In this document: positions 11,574 through 24,773 of the stretch, piece by piece
How positions within the stretch are numbered: position 1 is the first letter of the stretch
Layout of the letters: every line of letters starts with the position of its first letter
From: Budorcas taxicolor
Taxonomy: Eukaryota > Chordata > Mammalia > Artiodactyla > Bovidae
NCBI RefSeq assembly: GCF_023091745.1
Contig: NC_068920.1
Coordinates: 117,827,622 to 117,891,621 of the forward strand
Length of the DNA: 64,000 nucleotides
Direction: 5' to 3'
Translations under genes and position numbers: made by a program
The notes under the pieces: generated by a model
What the model was told of the DNA's origin: nothing
The model's database searches: none
Seen by the model: the letters and a program-made list of their open reading frames with translations, nothing else

Positions 11574-12404
11574 CTTTAATGCAGTTTATTCTTTTATAAT
11601 TTCTGCAAAAAAAAATTATAATATTGAGGTGAAAGAAAGAGATCTGAGAATCCATCTTTTTCAACTGAATAGTGTGCTTATAGGTTGAAATTTTTCCTAT
11701 GAGAGTATATAGACTATTCCTGGAGAGGCTCTTTTATTTATTCTATAAACACAGGCAGTTAAGAATTTCATAAATGTGCCTGATATAAATATCTTCCACA
11801 TTTATTTAAATCTTTTCCATGGATATTGAGAGCAAGTGATAATCACTGTCTAATAAGCTGTCTACTCGGGGGGAAATTTAACCAGTTCACACTGAAGTTT
11901 TCTATATCCTAAAAGATTCCATTGGATTAAACTTTGGAAATGCACTCCATTTCAGCTTTTGTCAGTTTCCTTGACACTTTTCAAATTCCTCCTCCACTTT
12001 TTAATCTAGGAAGTGAGTAAACTTTATAGTTTGTCTTAGCTAATACATCTTTCTTTCTACCAGGAAGTTAAGTCAAGTATATAAATATTTCTGACCCCCA
12101 AGTTAAATATGTTGTCTTAAATGCTCCAACTAAGTAACTAATTATATTTATCACAGACAATAAACCAAATAGGAAACTAACTTTAAAAACACCTGGATAT
12201 TAATAGAGATCCTATAACATTGATTCTCTTCTGGTCTTCCTACTTTACATCATTTAATTTTTAAAAAAACATCATTGTAGATTTTGTTTTTAAAATCCAG
12301 AAAACAAAAATTTTTGCAAGCATATTTTTAATATGAATGGTATACTATTTGTTGTCATGATAACATTGACATAACTCATGTCTATTAACTTCACTGAACA
12401 TTTT
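11574..12404. other. Unique AT-rich DNA
   Basis: No gene or repeat recognised. Confidence 0.55.
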
Positions 12405-12412
12405 ATTAACTC

Positions 12413-13070
12413 TTGGCATACGATCTCATCACTTCATGGCAAATAGAAGGGGAAACAATGGAAACAGTGACAGACTTAATTTTTTGACTCCAAAATCAGT
12501 GCAGATGGTGAGTGTAGCCATGAAATTGAAAGATGCTTGCTCATTGGAAAAAGAGCTATGACCAACATAGACAGAATATTAAAAAGCAGAGACATTACTT
12601 TGCCAACAAAGGTCCATCTAGTCAAAGCTATGGTTTTTCCATTAGTTATGTATGGATGTGAGAGTTGGACTATAAAGAAAGGTGAACTCAGAAGAATTGA
12701 TGCTTTTGAACAGTGATGTTGGAGAAAACTCTTGAGAGTCCCTTGGACAGCAAGGTGATCCAATCAGTCAATACTAAAGGAAATCAGTCCTGGATATTCA
12801 CTGGAAATACTGATGCTGAAGCTGAAGCTGCAATACTTTGGCCACCTGATGAGAAGAACTGATTCACTGGAAAAGATCCTAATGCTGGGAAGGATTGAAG
12901 ATGGGAAGAGAAGGGGATGACAGAGGATGAGATGATTGGATGGCATCACCAACTCAATGGACATGAATTTGAGTAAGCTCTGGGAGTTGTTGATGCACAG
13001 GGAAGCCTGGCATGCTGTAGTCCATGGGGTCACAAAGAGTCAGACAGAGCTGAGTGACTGAAATGAACTG
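12413..13070 (+). mobile_element. 5'-truncated BovB
   Basis: Begins at the ITSWQIEGETMETVTDLI-like block and runs to the C-terminus, where it ends in a degraded ACTGA tail. Flanked by a perfect 8-bp duplication, attaactc, at 12405-12412 and 13071-13078. The ORF2 frame is broken by several stops. Confidence 0.95.
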
Positions 13071-13159
13071 ATTAACTCCAAAGCCTGCTATATGAAGAAA
13101 TACTTCACTGTGTCTAAAAATGAACTTAAATTTCAAGTGATGCTTTTTTTACAGGTTAT

Positions 13160-13975
13160 AGTCATTTAAAATTATTATAATAACTATCTTCCCCTGTGCT
13201 ATACAATGTATTCTTTTAGTTTATATATTTTGAATTAATATATAGTAATTTGTATCTCTTCATCATATACTGCCAAATTGCCCCCTCTCTTCTTGCCTCT
13301 CCTCACTGGTGACTAGTAGCTTTTCTATATCTGTGAGTTTGTTTTGCTACATACCTTCTTCTGTCTTATATTTTTAGATTCAAAATATGTGTTATCATAC
13401 ATTACTTTCTATCTGATTTATTTCATTAAGCATAATGTTCTCCAGGTCCATCCATTTTGATGCAAATGGAAGAATTTCATTATTTTTAACTGGTGAATGA
13501 TATTCCACTGCATTTATATACACACATATATACCATATCTTCTTTATCCATTCATTTGTTGATGGACACTTAGGTTGCTTCCATATCTTAGCTATTGTAC
13601 ATAGTACTGCTATGAACATTGGAATGTATATACCTTTTTGAAATAATGTTTCATTTCCAGATACATACCCAGGAGTGGAATTGATGGATATGTTACTTCT
13701 CTTTTAGTTTTTTTAGGCTATTCTATACTGTTTTCCATAATGTCTGTACCAATTTACATTCCCACTAAAAGTCTACAAGGGTTCCTTTTTCTCCATATTC
13801 TCTCCAATATTTGCTATTTGTAGGCTTTTGATGATAGACATTTTGACAGGTGTGGGGAGAGATCTCATTGTGTTTTTGATTTGCATTTCTGAGTATCTTT
13901 TCATGTGCTTGTTAGCCATCTGTATATCTTCTTTGGTATATTGAAATTGTTTATTTCTTTTCTTTCTTCTTAATT
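13160..13975 (-). mobile_element. Old L1, 3' end of ORF2 plus 3' UTR
   Basis: On the minus strand it carries the L1 ORF2 C-terminal order (MKRYSEMQIKNTMRSLPTPVKMS-like, YPGMYLEMKHYF, WIKKIWYICVYINAVEYHSPVKNNEILPFASK-like) followed by the older artiodactyl L1 3' UTR. Diverged, with many stops. Neither a poly(A) tail nor a target duplication could be fixed. Confidence 0.85.
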
Positions 13976-15064
13976 TAGTTTTGGCAGGTATATGATCCTA
14001 AAAACTTGTCCATTTTTTCTTGGTTTTCCAATATTATTATATTTTCAATGTTAGATTTATTATTAATTTTGTCTTTATCTTGTTTGCATTTTCCACATTT
14101 TATTATTGAAAACATATAATAGGCATCACAAAGAATGTTCATTGACAATTATTGCAATACAATACTGTTAAAGCAAAATGGTATTCATTGTTGTTGAGTC
14201 AGTGTCAGTGGTGTGTTACAAACAGCTTCTACTGGCTTGAAAGAGCCCACTTGACCATCTTTATTTAACTCTATGCTCAGCAATGTCGTGTTGGTTGGTA
14301 GAAATTGATCCTGGTGAACTTTTTTACACTGTGGAAACCTGAAAATGGTGCATATTTGACTTTTTTATTAGAGAATGCTAATTGTTAAACATTTACTGTC
14401 ACACCGCAGCACTAAGCACAACCAAATAAAGGTATTTCAGACACTATATTTAGTAAAAAAGTCACAATTCATATTTAATAGCAGCTAGCAAGCATATTCA
14501 TTTAACAAGTATTATTTTGTTACTCTTGTCATCTTACTTTCCACTTAATCCAAGTTTACTATTTTCATTTATTCTTAAGTCATTTTTGTTTAATGTTTAC
14601 TCTCATATAGTTATGCAAAAGGCTCTAGTAAGATTCACACCTTTGCCAGTCAATATTTATGAAGTAAACAGGTCCTAGAGTAATAACTATACATTTGGTT
14701 GCACATAATAACATCATAAAGTGAAAGATATATAAATATAGCATGTATTAATAAAACTGCATCTTGCTGGGAGAAGCTCAGGCTTTCTAAATCACAGGTG
14801 CTAATGAGACCTTACCTGCTGAGAGTAAGAGAAGCTGAACATTTTATGTAGATATATGGAAACAACAGACACTGTGGACTTTGTACCAATGTTAGTCAGT
14901 CCAATCAATGATGATTTAAAAAGTCATGTAGTAAAATGCATTTTAATGCTTGCTATTTTTAATATAGTTTTAAATTATTTACATAGATTTCTATAAGCAT
15001 TTTAATAGCGCCTCCTTAAAAGAAAGGTTAGCTTTTTGAATTGTAAGTGATTAGACCCTATAAT
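13976..15064. other. Unique AT-rich DNA
   Basis: No gene or familiar repeat. It could hold ancient repeats too diverged for eye recognition. Confidence 0.5.
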
Positions 15065-15227
15065 CCATTGTTACTTAAAGTGTAGTTCATGGCTAAACAG
15101 CATCAACATCACCTAGAGCTTTTTAGAAACGTAGCTTCTTAGGTCCCCCTCCAGACCTACTGAAACAGAATCTACATTTTAACAAGATGCCCATGTAATA
15201 TGTATAGGAAGTTTAAGAAATATTGTT
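15065..15227 (-). mobile_element. MER5A-like hAT DNA transposon
   Basis: The order AAAGTGTAGTTCATGG, CAGCATCAACATCACCT, AGACCTACTGAAACAGAATCT, TTTTAACAAGAT and AAGTTTAAGAAA matches the complement of the non-autonomous hAT-Charlie element MER5A as remembered. This is an ancient placental repeat. Confidence 0.8.
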
Positions 15228-15489
15228 CAAATCTATTCTCAGTGTCCATCTTGGTAGGCAATTTTTTTTTACTTGCTTTGCTGTTATATATCAAAAATTT
15301 ATTTATAAATTAAATATTTTAGTGAAAGTGATTTACATTGTTGGATTATATCATTATAAAGCTATAAGAAACCATGTATGTAGTACATATGTTATATATA
15401 ATGTTACCTGTTTAGATGTCATCTTGCAGAGCTATATTTAGGCAAATACAGTCATAGACACATTCAAAAGAGTAGGAAGAACCATGTCT
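15228..15489. other. Unique AT-rich DNA
   Basis: A 72-codon open frame reaches into this stretch, but it has low-complexity hydrophobic content and no family resemblance. Confidence 0.5.
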
Positions 15490-15660
15490 TCGAGGATCAG
15501 ATTTTGTTTGTATTGTAGCATGGATACTAACTAGGCATCTCTCTCTCTCTATGACTCAGTTTCCTGATTCATAGATTACACGGACTACTTTGTATATCTT
15601 TGGGGAAGTTAAACCATTTTATAGAAGAAAGCATCTGGCATGTATTTCTTGATAGAAATC
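15490..15660 (+). mobile_element. Probable MIR SINE
   Basis: A (CT)n run followed by ATGACTCAGTTTCCTGATTCAT and later GCATCTGGCATGTA, which fits the 3' half of MIR. Diverged, so moderate confidence only. Confidence 0.5.
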
Positions 15661-15819
15661 TATGTGTTCTAATCCATTATTATCTAATTGATGAGGTTTG
15701 AAACTTCTGCTCTTCTTATGTCACTTTATCAAATGAACATCACTCATTTTTATAATAGTCTAAGCCACTAGGAAAAAGTTATATAAATTATGGATATTAT
15801 GAATACTTTCAAAAAACAA

Positions 15820-17275
15820 TAAGCTTGCAAACCCAGTGTGGTCCATACACTGCAAGCACTCACCACACATGCCAGTGATATTTGTTTGTGGTGTTCCTCC
15901 CTCCCCACAACACAACTGAACAAGTGAGTCTAAATAAGTGACCACATTCTTCCGTTGGTTTCAGAGCAGAAATTAGACACTGAAAAGACTTGCAAACAGA
16001 GAAAGCCAAAATAAACAAAGAATGGGAACCACTCTAGGAGTGACCAGTACAACAGATTAAAACTCTGTAGCTAACATTGACTAAGCTTTGGAAGAGGTCT
16101 ATAGACCTTGAGAAGAAGCATAAGCTGGAACAAGGAACTATCTGAAACTGAACTGACCCAAACAGCTCCAGAGAAATTCCTAGATATATTTTCACTATTA
16201 TCATTTTTAATTTTTTTTATTTTTAAGCTTTTTATTACTCCTTTAATTTTCATTTTTATAGCCTACTATTATCTTGCAAAAAGACCATATTTTAAAGCAA
16301 ATTTCATATATATATATATTTTATAACTTTTATGATTGATTTTGTTTTGTATTTTTACTATTGTATGTTTGAGAGTCTAACCTCTACTCTAAATTTTTAA
16401 TCTTTGCTTTTTGGTATTTTCTATCAATTTTGTACCTTTAAGAATCTAATCTTCAGTACTCATTTTTACTTAGGAGTGTGATTACTGGCTTGATTTCTCT
16501 CTCCCCTTTTGACTCTCCCTTTTCTCCCCCAGGTCACCTCTATCTCCTCCCTCCCCCTTCTCTTCTCTACTAAACTCTGTGAATCTCCCGGAGTGTTCCA
16601 GGCTGTGGAGAGCACATAGGGAATTGATTACTGGCTAGATTTCTCTCTTCCTTTTTGACTCCCCCTCTTCTCCTGGTCACCTCTATCTCCCTCCTCCCTC
16701 TTCTCTTCTCCATGTAACTCTGTGAACCTCTCTGGGTGTCCCTCACTGTGGAGAATCTTTTCTCCATTAACCTAGATGTTTTATTATCTGTGCTGTATTG
16801 ATAGAGAACTCTTGGGACTACTGTAAGAATAAGACCGAAAGCCAGAGGCAAGAGGCTTAAATACAAAACTTGAGAACACCAAAAAACACTGGACTCCAAG
16901 GAACATTAATTAACAAGAGCTCATCCAAAAGCCTCCATACCTACACTGAAACCAAGCTCCACCCAAAAGCCAACAAGTTCCAGAGCAAGACATACTACAC
17001 TAATTCTCCAGCAACACAGGAACACAACACTGAACATTAAAATACAGGCTGCCAAAAGTCCACCAAATCCATAGACACCCCAAAACTCACTACTGGACAC
17101 TCCATTGCATCCCAGAGAGAGAGATCTAGCTCCACCCACTAGAACATCGACGCAACCAGGAAACCTTGACAAGCCTCGTCCAAACCCACCCACAGGGAGC
17201 AACTGCCACAACAAAGAGGAACCACAAACCTCCAGCCTACAGAAAGGCCACCCCAAACACAGCAATCTAAATAAA
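15820..17275 (+). promoter_or_regulatory. L1 5' UTR / internal promoter region
   Basis: In L1 the 5' UTR holds the internal Pol II promoter. Here it is about 1.45 kb. It has a GC-moderate start, a T-rich middle (16.19-16.47 kb), a pyrimidine-rich two-unit tandem repeat (16480-16755) and a purine-rich stretch before ORF1. The part downstream of 16721 is shared with the minus-strand L1 at 47.9-53.8 kb. The part upstream is not. No activity can be inferred from such an old copy. Confidence 0.65.
16480..16755 (+). repeat. Two-unit tandem repeat in L1 5' UTR
   Basis: Unit 1 (16480-16625) and unit 2 (16626 to about 16755) both start GATTACTGGCT.GATTTCTCTC. Each continues through TTTTGACTC, GGTCACCTCTATCTCC, CTTCTCTTCTC and CTCTGTGAA to TGTGGAGA. 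The period is 146 bp. This recalls the promoter monomers of some other mammalian L1 families. Confidence 0.85.
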
Positions 17276-18181
17276 ATGAAAAGGTGAGAAATGTTCGGCA
17301 GATAAAGGAACATGATAAATGCCCACCAAACCAAACAAAAGTAGAGGAGATAGAGAGTCCACCTGAAAAAAATTCAGAATAATGATACTAAAGATGATCC
17401 AAAATCTTGAAAGCAAAATGGATTTTCAGATAAATAGACTAGAGACAAGGATTGAGAAGATGCAAGAAATGTTTAACAAGGACGTAGAATAAATAAAAAA
17501 GAGTCAATCAATAATGAATTATGCAATAACTGAGATCAAAAACACTCTGTAGGGAACCAACAGTAGAATAACTGAGGCAGAAGACAGGGTAAGTGAGGTG
17601 GAAATAAATGAAGCAGAGAGGAAAAAAGAAAAAGAATTAAGTGAGGACAACCTCAGAGATCTCTGGGACAATGTTAAATGCCCCAACATTTGAATCATAG
17701 GAATACCAGAAGAAGAAGACAAAAAGAAAGTGCATGAGACAATACTTGAGGAGATAACAGTTGAAAACTTTTCTCTAAAATGGGGAAGGAAATAGCCACC
17801 CAAGTCCAAGAAACCCAGAGAATCCCAAACAGGATAAACCCAAGGCAAAACACCCCAATACACATAGTAATCAAATAAACAAAAATCAAACACAAACAGC
17901 AAATATTAAAAGCAGCAAGAGAAAAGCAACCAATAACACACAAAGGGATTCCCATAAGGATAACCGCTGATCTTTCAACAGAAACTCTTCAGGCCAGAAG
18001 GGAGTGGCAGGGCATACGTAAAGTGATAAAAGAGAAAGACCTAGAACCCAGATTACTATATCCAGCAAGGATATCATTCAAATATGAAGGAGAAATCAAA
18101 AGCTTAACAAACAAGTGAAAGCTAAGAGAATTCAGCACCACCAAACGAGCTCTCCAACAAATGCTAAAGGATATTCTCTAG
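17276..18181 (+). pseudogene. L1 ORF1 remnant
   Basis: L1 ORF1 encodes a trimeric RNA-binding chaperone that coats L1 RNA in the cytoplasm. Here the start region reads MKR followed at once by a stop. The frame is then broken repeatedly, but the RLSEVEIN-like coiled-coil part, the GIPEEE.KK block, the RRM-like RINPRQNTP region and the C-terminal ISFKYEGEI and STTK.ALQQ blocks can still be followed across frames. It ends just before a 50-bp spacer and ORF2. Non-functional. Confidence 0.85.
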
Positions 18182-18232
18182 ACAGGAAACATAGAAAGGG
18201 TATTTAAACTCAAACCCCAAACAACAAAGTAA

Positions 18233-21200
18233 ATGGCAATAGGATCATACTTATCAATAATTACCTTAAATGTAAATGGGTTGAATGCCCCAACCAAAAG
18301 ACATAGATTGGCTGAATGGATACAATAACAAGACCCCTATATATGCTGTCTACAAGAGACCCACATGAAAACAAAGGATACATACAGACTGAAAGTGGAG
18401 GACTGGAAAAAGATATTTCATGCAAATGGAGATCAAAAGAAGGCAGGAGTAGCAATACTCATATCAGATAAAATAGACTTTGAAATAAAGGTTGTGAAAA
18501 GAGACAAAAAAGGACGCTACATAATGATCAAAGGATCAATCTAAGAAGATATAACAATTATAAATATATATGCACCCAACATAGGAGTACCACAATATGT
18601 AAGGCAAATGTTAACAAGTATGAAAGGGGAAATTAACAGTAACACAATAATAACGGGATACTTTAATATCCCACTCACATCTATGGATAGATCAACCAAA
18701 CAGAAAATTAGCAAGGAAACACAGGCTTTAAATGATACAATGGACCAGTTAGACCTAATTGATATCCAAAACAATGAATTTCACCTTCTTCTGAAGTGCA
18801 CACCAAACCTTCTCCAGGATAGATCACATCCTGGGCCAGAAAACTATCCTTGGTACATTCAAAAAGATGAAATCATTTCAAGCATTTTTCTGAAACAATA
18901 TATTAAGATTAGATGTCAACTACATGAAAAATAATTATAAAAAATAAAACATAAGGAGGCTAAACAACATGCTTCTGAACAACCAACAAATCACAGAAGA
19001 AATCAAAATAGAAATCAAAATATGCATATAAACAAATGAAAATGAAAACACAACAACCCAAAACCTATGGGATTCAGTAAAAGCAGTGCTAAGGGGAAAG
19101 TTAATAGCAATAAAAGCTTACCTCAAGAAACAAGAGGAGAATCAAAAAAATAACCTAACTTTCACAACTAGAAAAAGAAGAAATGAGGAACCCCAGGATT
19201 ACTAGAAAGAAAGAAATCATAAAAACTAGGGAAGAAACAAGTGAAAAAGAATCAAAAGAGACTATAGAAAAATTCAACAAAACTAAAAGCTGGTTTTTGA
19301 GAAGATAAATAAAATAGACAAACCATTAGCCAGACTCATTAAGAAAAAAAGAGAGAAGAATCACATCAACAAAATTAGAAATGAAAATAGAGAAATCACA
19401 ACAGACAACACAGAAATACAAAGGATCATAAAAAACTGCTATCAGCAACTATTTGACAATAAAATGAACAACTTTGAAGAAATGGGATGAATTCTTAGAA
19501 AAGTATAACCTTCAAAAACTGAACCAGAAAGAAATAGAAAATTTTAACAGACCTATCACAAGCACAGAAATCAAAGCTGAAATCAAAAATCTTCCATGAA
19601 ACAAAAGTCCAGGACCAAATGGCTTCACAGGTGAATTCTGCCAAAAATTTAGAAAATAACCAACACCTACCCTACTCAAATTTCTTCAGAAAATTGCAGA
19701 GGAAGGTAAACTTCCAAACTCATTCTATGAGGCCACCATCACCCTAATAACCAAAACCAGAAAAGATGCCACAAAAAAAGAAAACTATAGGCCAATATCA
19801 CTGATGAACATAGATGAAAAAATCCTCAACAAAATTCTAGTAAACAGAATCCAACAATGTATTAAAATGATCATACATCATGACCAAGTGGGCTTTATCC
19901 CAGGAATGCAAGTATTTTTCAATATTCACAAATCAATCAATGGGATACATCACACTGAAAATTGAAATTTAAAACCATAAGATTATCTCAATAGATGCAG
20001 AGAAAGCCTTTGACAAAATTCAACATCCATTTATGATTAAAAACCCTCCAGAAGGCAGGCATAGAAGAAACATATGCCAACCCTAGAAAAGCCATACATG
20101 ATAAACCCACAGCAAACATTATCCTCAGTGGTGAAAAATTGAAAGCATTTGCCCTATTACAGTCAGGAACAAGACAAGGGTGCCCACTCTCACCACTACT
20201 ATCCAACATAGCTTTGGAATTTTTAGCCACAGCAATCAGAGAAGAAAAAGAAATCAAAGGAATCCAGATTGGAAAAAAGAAGTAAAACTCTCACTGTTTG
20301 CAGACGACATGATTCTCTACATTAAAAAAAAAAAAAAACACAAACAAACAAACCCTAAAGACACACCAGAAAATTACTAGAACTAATCAATGGATATAGT
20401 AAAGTTGCAGGATATAAAATTAACACATATAAATCCCTTGCATTTCTATACACTTACAATGAGAAAATATAAAGATAAATTAAGGAAACAATTCCATTCA
20501 CCATTCCAACAAAAAGAATAAAATACTTAGGAATAAATCTACCTGAAGAAACATAAAATACCTATATGAAGAAAACTATAAAACACTGATGAAAGAAATC
20601 AAAGAGGACACAAATGGATGGAGAAATATACTGTGTTCATTGATGGGAAGAATTGACATAGTGAAAATGAGTATACTACCCAAAGTAATCCACAGATTCA
20701 ATGCAATCCCTATCAAGCTACCAACGATATTTTTCACAGAACAAGAACATATAATGTCACAATTTGTATGGAAATACAAAAAACCTCGAATAGCCAAAGC
20801 AAACTTGAAAAAGAAGAATGGAACTGGAGGATCAACCTGCCTGACTTCAGACTATACTATGAAGCTACAGTCATCAGGACAGTATGCTACTGGCACAAAG
20901 ACAGAAATATAGATCAATGGAACAAAATAGAAGGCCCAGAGATAAATCCACAAACCTATGGACATCTTATCTTTGACAAAGGAGGCAAGAATATACAATG
21001 GAGTAAAGATAATCTCTTTAACAAGCGGTGCTGGGAAAACTGGTCAATCAATTGCAAAAAAAATGAAACTGGAACTCTTTCTAACACCATACACAAAAAT
21101 AAACTCAAAATAGATTAAAGATCTAAAGGTAAGACCAGAAACTGTAAAACTCCTAGAGGAAAGCATAGGCAAAACACTCTCTGACATAAATCACAGCAGG

Positions 21201-22036
21201 ATCCTCTATGACCCACCTCCCAGAGTAATGGAAATAAAAGGAAACATAAATAAATGGGACCTAATTAAACTTAAAAGCTTTTGCACAATGAAGGAAACTA
21301 TATGCAAGATGAAAAGACAGCCTTCAGAATGAGAGAAAATAATAGCAAATGAAACAACTGACAAAGAATTAATCTCAAAAATATACAAGCAGCTAATGCA
21401 GCTCAATTCCAGAAAAATAAACGACCCAATCAAAAAATGGGCCAAAGAACTAAACAGACATTTCTCCAAAGAAGACATACAGATAGCTAAGAAACCACAT
21501 GAAAAGATGCTCAATATCACTCATTATCAGAGACATGCAAATCAAAACCACAGTGAGGTACCATCTCACACCACTCAGAATGGCTGCCATCAAAGTCTAC
21601 AAACAATAAATGCTGGAGAGGGTATGGAGAAAAGGGAACCCTCTTACACTGTTGGTGGGAATGCAAACTAATACAGCTACTATGGAGAACAGTGCGGAGA
21701 TTCCCTAAAAAACTTGAACTAGAACTGACATACGACCCAACAATCCCCCTACTGGGCATACACACTGAGGAAACCAGAACTGGAAGAGACACTTGTACCT
21801 TAATATTCATCACAGCACTGTTTCCAATAGCTAGGACATGGAAGAAACCTAGATGTCCATTAGCAGGTGAGTGGATAAGAAAGCCATGGCACATATGCAC
21901 AATGGAATATTACTCAGCTATTAAAAAGAATGCATTTGAATCAGTTCTAATGAGGTGAATGAAACCGGAGCCTACTATACAGTGTGAAGTAATTCAGAAA
22001 GAAAAACACCAAAACAGCATGTTAATGCATATATAG
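18233..22036 (+). pseudogene. L1 ORF2 remnant (endonuclease-RT)
   Basis: ORF2 makes the endonuclease and reverse transcriptase that copy L1 RNA at the nicked target. The start MAIGSYLSIITLNVNGLN is recognisable, followed by CCLQETHMKT, INIYAPNIG and the AGDFN-type motif. That motif here reads TGYFN: the codon at 18659-18661 is Tyr where the family has the catalytic Asp. In the RT the FADDMILYI motif is kept at 20297-20320. It is followed by an expanded A run that shifts the frame. The C-terminal Cys-rich region and the MEYYSAIKK block are present near 21.6-21.95 kb. Many stops break it, so it is not functional. Confidence 0.92.
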
Positions 22037-22403
22037 CGAATTTAGAAAGATGGTAATGATGACCCTATATGCAAAACAACAAAAGAGACACAGATGTAAA
22101 GAACAGACTTTTGGACTCCATGGGAGAGGGTGAGGGTGAGATGATTTGAGAGAATAGCATTGAAACATGTATATTACCATATGTGAAATAGATTGCCAGT
22201 CCAAATTGGATGCATGAGACAGGGCACTCAGAGCTGGTGCATTGGGACAACCCTGAGCGAAGGGGTGAGAAGGGAGGTGGGAGGGGGTTTCAGGATGGGG
22301 GACACATGTACACCCATAGCTGATTCATGTCAATGTATTGCAAAAACCCTTACAATATTGTAAAGTAATTTGCCTCCAATTAAAATTAATAAATCAATTA
22401 GAA

Positions 22404-23057
22404 AAAAAGAAAATAATTTTTTAAAAAAACTTGTTATTTTAGGTTTGGTACTAAGACTGTTTTCTCTAGTCAATCAGTAGATAGCCTTGAGATTCCACAA
22501 GGAATATTGCTATATCTTGCTAATATTGCCAAAATAAAAGACTACGTAAAATACACTTAATATGTTTATATATTTTTTCTGTACTGAATATAGTAGATGT
22601 TATCTGTTTACTGGTTACTAGAAGTTAATACGATTATTTAAAAATAAATAAATTTTTAAAAATTAACAATTACTTCAAAGCATTACCATTTGAATGGAAA
22701 TAAAATCTCAATCCATAAAGATTTCTATGGAAAAACTGGCACTGCAATCTTGAAGAAGAAAAAGTAGCTGAGTTCCTTTACTTTCTTGGAGTTTCTCTCA
22801 TCTAACATTATTAACAGTAACTTAGATATGTTTGAAAATCAAGTTAAACCTTAATTCCTTGCAGAAAAGTCAGTTTGTATTTTCATAAATTTAGTTCTCT
22901 TAAACATAATATTTTTATGTTAATAAAATATATAATTGCATAGAAAATAAAACTAACAATATTAGTGAATATTAAGCTTTGGTATTACTGTGTTCAGTAT
23001 TTTCTATAAGTAGCACATCTAGGATATTTACCCTGGATTTAACTACTACTTCTGTGA
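22404..23057. other. Unique AT-rich DNA
   Basis: No gene or repeat recognised. Confidence 0.55.
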
Positions 23058-23407
23058 TTTGAAAAGCCTGGATAAGAATATTTGTAGTTCTACTTTTAGT
23101 TTTTTAAGGACCTTCCATACTGTTCTCCATAGTGGCTGTACAATTTACATGTCCATGAACAGTGCTGGAAGCTTCCGTTTTCTTTATGTCCTCCTATTGA
23201 TCAACTTTTCATGTGTTACTTGGCCAATTGTATATCTTCTTTGGAGAAATGTTTATTTTCATCTTCCATACATTTTTAATTTGTTTTTAATTTTTGACAT
23301 TGAATTGCATGAACTTTTTGTATATTTTTGAGATTGATCTTTTGTCAGTTGCTCTGTTTGCAAATGTTTTCTCCCATTCTGAGGGCTGTCTTTTTGTCTT
23401 ACTCACT
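23058..23407 (-). mobile_element. Old L1 internal ORF2 fragment
   Basis: On the minus strand it reads as the L1 ORF2 C-terminal third (SEWEK.FAN.ATDKRSISKIYKKFMQFN-like, then a broken SPKKIYNWPSNT block, then the region before the Cys-rich motif). It lacks a 3' UTR and tail, so it is an internal remnant. A SINE abuts its right end. Confidence 0.75.
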
Positions 23408-23410
23408 ACC

Positions 23411-23637
23411 GTGTGTGTGTGTGCCCAGTCACTCAGTCCTGGCACTCTTTGTAACCCTATGGACTGTATGCCGCCAGACTACTCTGTTCATGGGATACTC
23501 TAGGTAAGAATATTGGACTGGGTTGCCTTTTCCTCCTCCAGGAAACCATACTCCATACCCAGGGATCTGATCTGAACCTGTGTCCCCTGTGTTTACTGCA
23601 TTGCAGGGGGATTTTTACCAATGAACTAGGGGAAGGA
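23411..23637 (-). mobile_element. Bov-tA SINE, diverged
   Basis: Antisense Bov-tA that begins with a (GT)n tail. It continues through GTCACTCAGTC and the body, and ends with the complement of the tRNA-like head near 23637. The B box is lost. No clear target duplication. Confidence 0.85.
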
Positions 23638-24194
23638 GGAATACTACTAGGACTACAGGATTTAAATGAGATAGATACAGATGCACTTATTTTAGCTTAG
23701 TTAATCCAACAAAATTAAAGAGATATGTTTCAGAAGAGCACCGAAAAAAAAAAAAAAAAGGCAGCGTGAGGAATTGGAAAAAAGTGAGAAATTATTCAGT
23801 TTTGAGTGCAATGGTTATTACTACCAGTATTCGTTTCAAGAATCAAGATTACACTTCTGTAACTTTCCTTAATGCACACTTCTTGTATAGACATTTGTAG
23901 ATACTTTAGTTTTAATATAGTTTCTGTTTTTCTTTTCTTTCTTCTTGTATGAAGTCCATTATAGAAAACTCAAACAGAAAATAAAACTGATACAATAAGA
24001 TAAAGCTACAGCTAACGTTTTTTAATATCATCCAAATTTTCCATATTAATTAACATGAAATATCAATTTTGCATACCCATGCACACAAGGACATGCACAC
24101 ACTTACATATGCACAATGGGATAATACTGTTCTGATTTACTACCCTTTTTAATGCTTGCGCTTCAATTCATTTAGAGAATACTACTTAGTCTTC
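23638..24194. other. Unique DNA with a poly(A) run
   Basis: Poly(A) at about 23743-23759; otherwise nothing recognised. Confidence 0.55.
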
Positions 24195-24200
24195 ATTGTT

Positions 24201-24436
24201 CAGTTGCTAAGTTGTGTCCGACTCTTAGCGACCCCATGAACTGCAGTGCACCAGGCTTCTCTGTCCTTCACTATCTCCCTGAGTTGGCTCAAACTCATGT
24301 CCATTAAGTTGATGATACCATCCAACCATCTCATCCTCTATCATCCCCTTATCTTCTTGCACTCAGTCTTTTCCAGCATCAGGATCTTTTCCAATTAGTC
24401 AGCTGTTCACATCAAGTGGCCAAAATTTTTCTTTGT
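24201..24436 (-). mobile_element. Short BovB 3' fragment
   Basis: Antisense BovB 3' end, from the GTCCGACTCTTAGCGACCCC block to the complement of the FGHL block. The tail is of the AAC type. A weak 6-bp duplication, attgtt, lies at 24195-24200 and 24437-24442. Confidence 0.85.
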
Positions 24437-24442
24437 ATTGTT

Positions 24443-24761
24443 GCTGAATTAGTGTCATCTTTGAGGCAAGGACAGTCTGAAGCTTCCTGTTCCTCCAGCT
24501 TGCTGGCTTCATGCTCTCTGTAAGTCCTATTCTTAAAGTTTTCTTGTTAACATGTATAAATGCAAAGGATCTTTTGAAATATAACATATAGTCTTAAAAC
24601 TCTCTAACTTGCTTAGTTCTGCTAACTTTTTTGGTACATTTCTGAGATCTTTCTACACATATGATGATGCAATTTGTGAATATAGTTTTATTTCTTTTCT
24701 AATAGCTGTATTTTAAATATTGATTTTTGTCCTTTTGTAATGTTCAGATTTTCTGTACTAT
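24443..24761. other. Unique DNA
   Basis: Nothing recognised. Confidence 0.5.
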
Positions 24762-24773
24762 AATGAAAGAAGT

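Larger units (their letters stand above)
15820..22403 (+). mobile_element. Near full-length L1 (bovine type), decayed
   Basis: About 6.6 kb with the complete L1 order: a long 5' UTR (15.82-17.28 kb), ORF1 remnant, ORF2 remnant, 3' UTR and an A-rich end near 22.37-22.40 kb. The 3' end is the variant with AAGTAATTTGCCTCCAATTA before the A-rich tail. Both ORFs carry many stops and frameshifts. I could not fix a convincing target duplication, so the left boundary is approximate and rests on resemblance to bovine L1 5' sequence. Confidence 0.9.

Noticed and set aside
16921..17334. 137-codon minus-strand hydrophobic frame
   Set aside because: Antisense to the L1 5' UTR; hydrophobic content follows from base composition.
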